This document shows positions 40,726-44,720 of a DNA stretch of 44,720 nucleotides, piece after piece (position 1 is the first letter of the stretch; each line of letters begins with the position of its first letter). The notes below the pieces were generated by a model that saw only the letters and a program-made list of their open reading frames with translations, was not told the origin of the DNA and ran no database searches. The translations under genes were made by a program, and so were the position numbers. The stretch is from JAKJEP01 sp964580995 (GTDB lineage: Bacteria; Planctomycetota; Phycisphaerae; Sedimentisphaerales; SM23-30): the NCBI GenBank assembly GCA_964580995.1, contig CAZOMV010000044.1:1-44720 (forward strand), given 5' to 3'.

Positions 40726-42774
40726 GTGAGAAAAGGAGTTTTTTTCGGATTGGCGGTTCTGGTTTTGGCGGTTGGCGGCCGTTGGGCAGCGGGGGTGAGT
40801 CCGACGGCGGATGAGCTTGCCCTGGCACAGGAATGGCGGAAGGGCCATGCGGGGTCGGAGGCGAGCGGGCTGCCGTTTTCGTTTGGGTATGGGGGAAAAA
40901 GTTCGGCAGAGTGTATCGCGGGATGGGAAAAGAAGCATAGCTCACGGGAGCTGAATCAGAATCGCACGGAATATACCGATATCTATCGCGATCCGCAGAG
41001 CGGGCTGGAAGTGCGCTGCGTGACGGTGGCGTATAAGGATTTTCCGACGCTGGAGTGGACGGTGTATTTCCGCAACGGCGGGAAGGCGGATACGGCGATT
41101 CTGGAAAATATTCAGGCTTTGGATGTGACCTGGCAGCGGCCGGAGAACTGCGAGTTTATTCTGCATAGCACGGTCGGGGATGGTTACGAGGATATTTACG
41201 GGCCGCGGCAGCAGGTGATGCAGGCGGGGGCAGCGGCACAGTTTGCGCCGGTAGGCGGGCGATCGTGCAGCGGGCAGTTTCCGTACTTCAAGCTGGAGTG
41301 GCAGAATCAGGGGGTGGTGCTGGCAATCGGGTGGCCGGGACAGTGGGCGGCCAATTTTACGCGGGATAATGCCAGTGGATTGCGGGTACTGGCGGGGCAG
41401 GAGCTTACCCATTTCGAGCTGGAGCCTGGCGAAGAGGTTCGGACGCCGCTCATTGTGCTGCAATTCTGGAAAGGGGATGCGGCGGCAGCCCAGAATGTCT
41501 GGCGGAAGTGGATGCTGGAGCATAACCTGCCCCGGCCGCTGGGGCCGCAGATGGCGGTGTGCACCGGGAACTCGCATGGATTGTTTGGCATTTCGGAGGA
41601 GAATCAGCGGCAGTGGCTGGCGCGGTATCTGGAAGAGGATATGAAACCGGAATACTGGTGGGTGGACCTGGGGTGGTTTGAGGTGGATTTGACAAAAAAT
41701 GTCAATGTGTTCAATGCGCTGTATGATCCGGACCCGGTGCGATTTCCCAGCGGGCTGAAGCCCTTCAGCGATTATCTGCACAGCCTGGGGATCAAGCTGA
41801 TTGCGTGGTTTGAGCCGGAGCATTATTATCCGGGGCCGGGCAACTGGATCGTGGAAAATCACCCGGAATGGCTGCTGAAGGCGCCGCCCGGGCATGAGAC
41901 GGAAATCAACCAGGGGCTGCCGCTGAAAAACCGGGTGGTTCTGAATCTGGGCAATCCGGAGGCACTGAAGTGGGTGACGGATAACGTGGACCGGGTAATC
42001 AAGGAGCAGGGTATTGACCTGTACCGGCATGACTTCAATATAGAGCCGCTGATTTTCTGGCGCGGCAACGATGCGGAAGACCGGCAGGGAATCACCGAGA
42101 ATAAGTATGTGAGCGGATTTCTGGCCTATTTTGATGAGCTACGGCGCCGCCATCCGGGGATGCTGATCGATAACTGCGCTTCGGGCGGGCGGCGTAACGA
42201 TGTGGAGACCCTGCGGCGGTCGGTGCCGCTGCTGCGGAGCGATGCGTGGGGGGAGCCGGTGTCGCAGCAGTGCCAGACGTATGGTTTGATGAACTGGATC
42301 CCGTTCTGGGGTACGGGGATTGTGTATTCGAATCCGGCTGGGGTGGCGTATCACCTTCGCAGCCAGTTGGGGGCGCACTATACCAACTGCTGGGACCTTA
42401 CGATCCGGGATTTCGAGTACGACCTACACCGGAAACTGCTGGGGCAGTGGCGGGAAATTGCTCCTTATTTTCTGGAGGATTATTATCCCCTGACTCCGTA
42501 CAGTACCAATCGCGATGTATGGATGGCCTGGCAGTATGCTCAGCCGGAAGGCGGGGAAGGTGCGGTTATGGCGTTCCGGCGTGAGAACTGTATTTATGAA
42601 GGGGCGAGGCTGAAGCTGAAAGGTCTGGAGAGCCAGGCGCGGTACACGGTAAAGAATCTCGATACGAACGAAAGCCAGACTATCAGCGGGCAGGAGCTGT
42701 TGGAGAAGGGACTGTATATTGCGATTTCGGAGATTCCGGGATCCGCCGTCATCACCTACAAAAAAATGAATTAG
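40726..42774 (+). CDS. Secreted alpha-galactosidase, GH36-like
   Basis: I choose GTG 40726 because AAGGAG lies eight bases upstream and a signal peptide then follows (VRKGVFFGLAVLVLAVGGRWAAG). The upstream open frame to 40648 lacks a start signal. The 682-residue protein has an N-terminal beta-supersandwich. A (beta/alpha)8 barrel follows: WWVDLGWFEVDL, FPSGLKPFSDYLHSLGIKLIAWFEPE, then DLYRHDFN, whose Asp is at the nucleophile position, and LLRSDAWGEP, whose Asp is the acid/base. IDNCASGGRRNDVETLRRS is the GH36 CASGGR-type motif. The family removes alpha-galactose from oligosaccharides. The Y-R-H-D-F variant differs from the common K-W-D-M. It may be co-transcribed with the next gene, 15 bases downstream. 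Confidence 0.88.
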   Translation: MRKGVFFGLAVLVLAVGGRWAAGVSPTADELALAQEWRKGHAGSEASGLPFSFGYGGKSSAECIAGWEKKHSSRELNQNRTEYTDIYRDPQSGLEVRCVTVAYKDFPTLEWTVYFRNGGKADTAILENIQALDVTWQRPENCEFILHSTVGDGYEDIYGPRQQVMQAGAAAQFAPVGGRSCSGQFPYFKLEWQNQGVVLAIGWPGQWAANFTRDNASGLRVLAGQELTHFELEPGEEVRTPLIVLQFWKGDAAAAQNVWRKWMLEHNLPRPLGPQMAVCTGNSHGLFGISEENQRQWLARYLEEDMKPEYWWVDLGWFEVDLTKNVNVFNALYDPDPVRFPSGLKPFSDYLHSLGIKLIAWFEPEHYYPGPGNWIVENHPEWLLKAPPGHETEINQGLPLKNRVVLNLGNPEALKWVTDNVDRVIKEQGIDLYRHDFNIEPLIFWRGNDAEDRQGITENKYVSGFLAYFDELRRRHPGMLIDNCASGGRRNDVETLRRSVPLLRSDAWGEPVSQQCQTYGLMNWIPFWGTGIVYSNPAGVAYHLRSQLGAHYTNCWDLTIRDFEYDLHRKLLGQWREIAPYFLEDYYPLTPYSTNRDVWMAWQYAQPEGGEGAVMAFRRENCIYEGARLKLKGLESQARYTVKNLDTNESQTISGQELLEKGLYIAISEIPGSAVITYKKMN

Positions 42775-42789
42775 CGAGAATCATTCAGA

Positions 42790-44586
42790 ATGGCATCTCA
42801 ATCGGTACCAATAAGAAAAAAATGTTTATGTATGGGATTTATCATTCTTGCAGGGATGTTTTGGGTGCCTGCTGGGACAGCGGAACAGCCGTCCCCTGAG
42901 CCGCTGGGGACTCTGCCCGCCGGGGCGCCCATGCATTTTACCATCGGTAATGATGTTGCGCTTCAAGTCATACCGCTGGAACAGGCCAGGAGCCAGGTGC
43001 AGGAAATCGCCACAGGGGCCCAAAGTGCCCGGGTAACGGCCTTTGAGCCTTATGTAAAATGGATGCTGCTCCAGCCGGACGAAAACCGGTGGGATTTCTC
43101 TTATTATGATATGCAGGTGGACTTGTATCAGCAGCAGGGAATCCGCTGGGTTCCCTTTTTGATTGCGGGGCCGGCTTATGCGACGCCCGGCTGGTTTAAG
43201 GAAAACCGGGAATCGGTTTTCGCCCGATGTCTGGAACATAATCAGCAGACCCGTACCCAGAGTATCTGGAATCCGCATCTGCGGAAACGGGTAGAAACGC
43301 TGGTGGAGCAATTCGCGGCCCATTTTGATCCGGGGCAAATCCAGAGTTTGCTGCTGGGGATTTCCGGGGATTTCGGAGAAACGATTTATACGGTTAGCGG
43401 GAACGGCTGGACCTATATCTGGGATGGGGAATACCATCAACACGTCGGCTGGTGGTGCGGGGATGAGTATGCTGGAAGGGATTTTCAAAAGAAGATGCAG
43501 GAACGATATCAGCAGATTGAAAATCTCAATGCCGCCTGGGGGAGCCATTTCGCCGGATTTACAGAGGTGAAGCCCTTTATCCCGACGAATGCCGATCCTT
43601 CCCCAAGTGAACCAACTTCCCGGCGGGCCTGGCTGGATATGATCCGCTGGTACCGGCAGAGCATGACGGATTATGCTGAGTTCTGGCTACAGACCTGTAA
43701 AAAGTATTTGCCGAAGGTGCCGGTGCTGTTGTGTACCGGGGGGGATGGCTCGGCTATGCTGGGGGCCGACTTTTCGCAGAAGGCGATCATGGCGGCCCGC
43801 TATGGCTATGGAATGCGCATCACCAACGAGGGCAGTAATTATGCCGATAATTTTGCCGGCACCCGGTGGGTCGGTTCGGCCTGCCGCAACCTGGGCACGT
43901 ATTTCGGTTATGAGCCGGCCGGTGAGGTGAATGAGCGGGGAATCGCTGCCAGAATTTACAATGCCGCGGCCTCCGGGGCGGACGAGCTATTTGTCTATGA
44001 CAACCCCCCTGCCGGCGAGCGGGGAACGATTTACGCCCGCTATCATTCCCTGCTGGTAAAACGGGAGCCGAAGGTGCCGGTTGCGGTATTTCTGTCCAAG
44101 ACCGCGCAGGAGCTGGGTCTTCTGACGGATTTGTATCCCCATGCGGCGATATTTCGGGATTACACCGACTTCGACTATCTGGATGAGTCGTTGATCGAGC
44201 GGGGATTTTTAGATCGTTATCAAATGCTCGTCTGGACGGATGGCGCGGTGACAGAAGAAAAGACCTTACAGCAAATCGAAAAATGGGCGCTGGCAGGGGG
44301 AATTCTATATTGCTATCTCCAGCCCCAAAATGTGGAAGGCCGGGTTTGGAAACTGCCGACGAAAGATTTTGCGGAACCTCCCTCGTCACTGGAAGGTTTT
44401 TTCCGGCAAATTGCTCAAATGAATTCCGAACTTATTCCCGACGGCCGGGCCGATCAGGTGTATTGGACTCGATTTAAAAATGATTCAGCGATGCTTTTAA
44501 ACTTTTCCGGCCAGGCTTATGAAATACATGGCAACAAGGTTGAGTCGGGGGGAATATTGGAATTTCAACCAAACAGGAAAAACTGA
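42790..44586 (+). CDS. Secreted glycosidase with TIM barrel, GH42/GH14-like
   Basis: This 598-residue protein has a leader (KKCLCMGFIILAGMFWVPAGTA). The barrel part contains EPYVKWMLLQPDENRWDFSYYD, QQGIRWVPFLIAGPAYATPGWF, LLLGISGDFGETIYTV, LNAAWGSHFAGFTEV and MRITNEGSNYADNF. GDFGE and NEG carry the two likely catalytic glutamates. This resembles GH42 beta-galactosidases and the planctomycete GH14-like group; I cannot decide between them. A beta domain follows from about residue 430 (VPVAVFLSKTAQELG). It lies 15 bases after the GH36 gene, so the pair may form an operon for galactose-containing glycans. The ribosome binding site is weak. Confidence 0.78.
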   Translation: MASQSVPIRKKCLCMGFIILAGMFWVPAGTAEQPSPEPLGTLPAGAPMHFTIGNDVALQVIPLEQARSQVQEIATGAQSARVTAFEPYVKWMLLQPDENRWDFSYYDMQVDLYQQQGIRWVPFLIAGPAYATPGWFKENRESVFARCLEHNQQTRTQSIWNPHLRKRVETLVEQFAAHFDPGQIQSLLLGISGDFGETIYTVSGNGWTYIWDGEYHQHVGWWCGDEYAGRDFQKKMQERYQQIENLNAAWGSHFAGFTEVKPFIPTNADPSPSEPTSRRAWLDMIRWYRQSMTDYAEFWLQTCKKYLPKVPVLLCTGGDGSAMLGADFSQKAIMAARYGYGMRITNEGSNYADNFAGTRWVGSACRNLGTYFGYEPAGEVNERGIAARIYNAAASGADELFVYDNPPAGERGTIYARYHSLLVKREPKVPVAVFLSKTAQELGLLTDLYPHAAIFRDYTDFDYLDESLIERGFLDRYQMLVWTDGAVTEEKTLQQIEKWALAGGILYCYLQPQNVEGRVWKLPTKDFAEPPSSLEGFFRQIAQMNSELIPDGRADQVYWTRFKNDSAMLLNFSGQAYEIHGNKVESGGILEFQPNRKN

Positions 44587-44632
44587 CCATTCTGAAAACA
44601 GGGTCATTCCACCCAAATAAGGAGTTTTTGCA

Positions 44633-44720
44633 ATGTATAGTAAAACCATTCTGCTGCTGATGTTTCTTAGGGATCGTAAAGAAATAACTGATACTTTTTG
44701 TGCCTTTGGTCCGATAATAG
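44633..44720 (+). CDS. Unknown gene, 5' end only
   Basis: ATG 44633 follows AAGGAGTTTTTGCA. The frame reads MYSKTILLLMFLRDRKEITD and stays open to the window edge (29 codons). The start looks like a signal peptide that breaks off after MYSKTILLLMF, where a charged stretch follows. A truncation or insertion at about 44667 is possible. The inverted pair TGACC/GGTCA at about 44584-44606 precedes it. Too little is visible to name it. Confidence 0.4.
   Translation, partial: MYSKTILLLMFLRDRKEITDTFCAFGPII

Noticed and set aside
40942..42030. A 362-codon minus-strand frame
   Set aside because: It is the shadow of the GH36 gene, rich in Arg, Pro and His, with no start signal or domain.
44676..44690. 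A third copy of the shared 45-bp motif (GTAAAGAAAT)
   Set aside because: Only the first nine bases match; the remaining conserved blocks are absent.

Overview
The window looks like chromosomal DNA of a planctomycete, most likely a Phycisphaerae-type polysaccharide degrader from a metagenome. The reasons are several protein traits typical of that group: dockerin-like C-termini ending in D-L-N-G-D-C or W-W-L style repeats, a PEP-CTERM sorting tail, a giant right-handed beta-helix protein, GH109-type Gfo/Idh/MocA proteins with twin-arginine leaders, DUF4139 proteins and many secreted glycosidases. No 16S or marker gene is present, so this placement is inference.

Layout. (1) 1-2.4 kb is mobile-element debris: the start of an unknown gene running off the left edge, a serine recombinase lacking its N-terminus, fused head-on to a decapitated group II intron reverse transcriptase, followed by a recognisable intron domain V. 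(2) 2.4-7.5 kb, minus strand: a tight four-gene operon with an ECF sigma factor, a zinc-finger anti-sigma factor whose extracytoplasmic part is a DUF4139 domain, and two further exported DUF4139-type proteins. (3) 8.4-9.9 kb: a secreted GH32/43-like propeller protein. (4) 10.1-15 kb: a 1616-residue secreted beta-helix protein with a C-terminal dockerin-like module. (5) 15.3-20.4 kb: a patchwork of an IS1380-family fragment, a cupin, a Kazal-dockerin protein, a second (intact) serine recombinase, a PEP-CTERM propeller protein and a GIY-YIG-like protein. (6) 20.4-24.5 kb: a small integrative element. It has an unknown 300-residue protein under a possible pseudoknot, iteron-like 12-bp repeats, a promoter with a palindromic operator, an excisionase-like HTH protein, two small proteins (one with a zinc knuckle), a second HTH protein and a tyrosine integrase. 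The integrase stop codon overlaps the 3' half of a tRNA-Met. A 5' half of tRNA-Arg lies 300 bp further on. (7) 25-28.6 kb, minus strand: a RbsA/RbsC/RbsB-type sugar ABC transporter. (8) 29-31 kb: a FlaA1/CapD-like nucleotide-sugar dehydratase. (9) 31-38.1 kb, minus strand: a four-gene operon of GH172 (DUF2961), an M24 peptidase, an unclassified (alpha/alpha)6-type glycosidase and a GH51 arabinofuranosidase. (10) 38.4-44.7 kb: a GH109-like protein, a 27-residue membrane peptide gene behind a near-consensus promoter, tRNA-Lys(CTT), a GH36 alpha-galactosidase, a GH42/GH14-like glycosidase and a partial gene at the right edge.

How the genes work together. The right half reads as a sugar-utilisation region. 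Arabinofuranosidases of two families sit beside a ribose/arabinose-class importer, and the two minus-strand operons share a 45-bp upstream sequence (36 of 45 positions identical, no gaps), which suggests one regulator controls both. The left half combines an envelope-sensing sigma-factor module with large secreted surface proteins. The most novel candidates are the DUF4139 anti-sigma module, the control region of the 20.4-24.5 kb element (anti-Shine-Dalgarno loop plus iterons), and the shared 45-bp motif.
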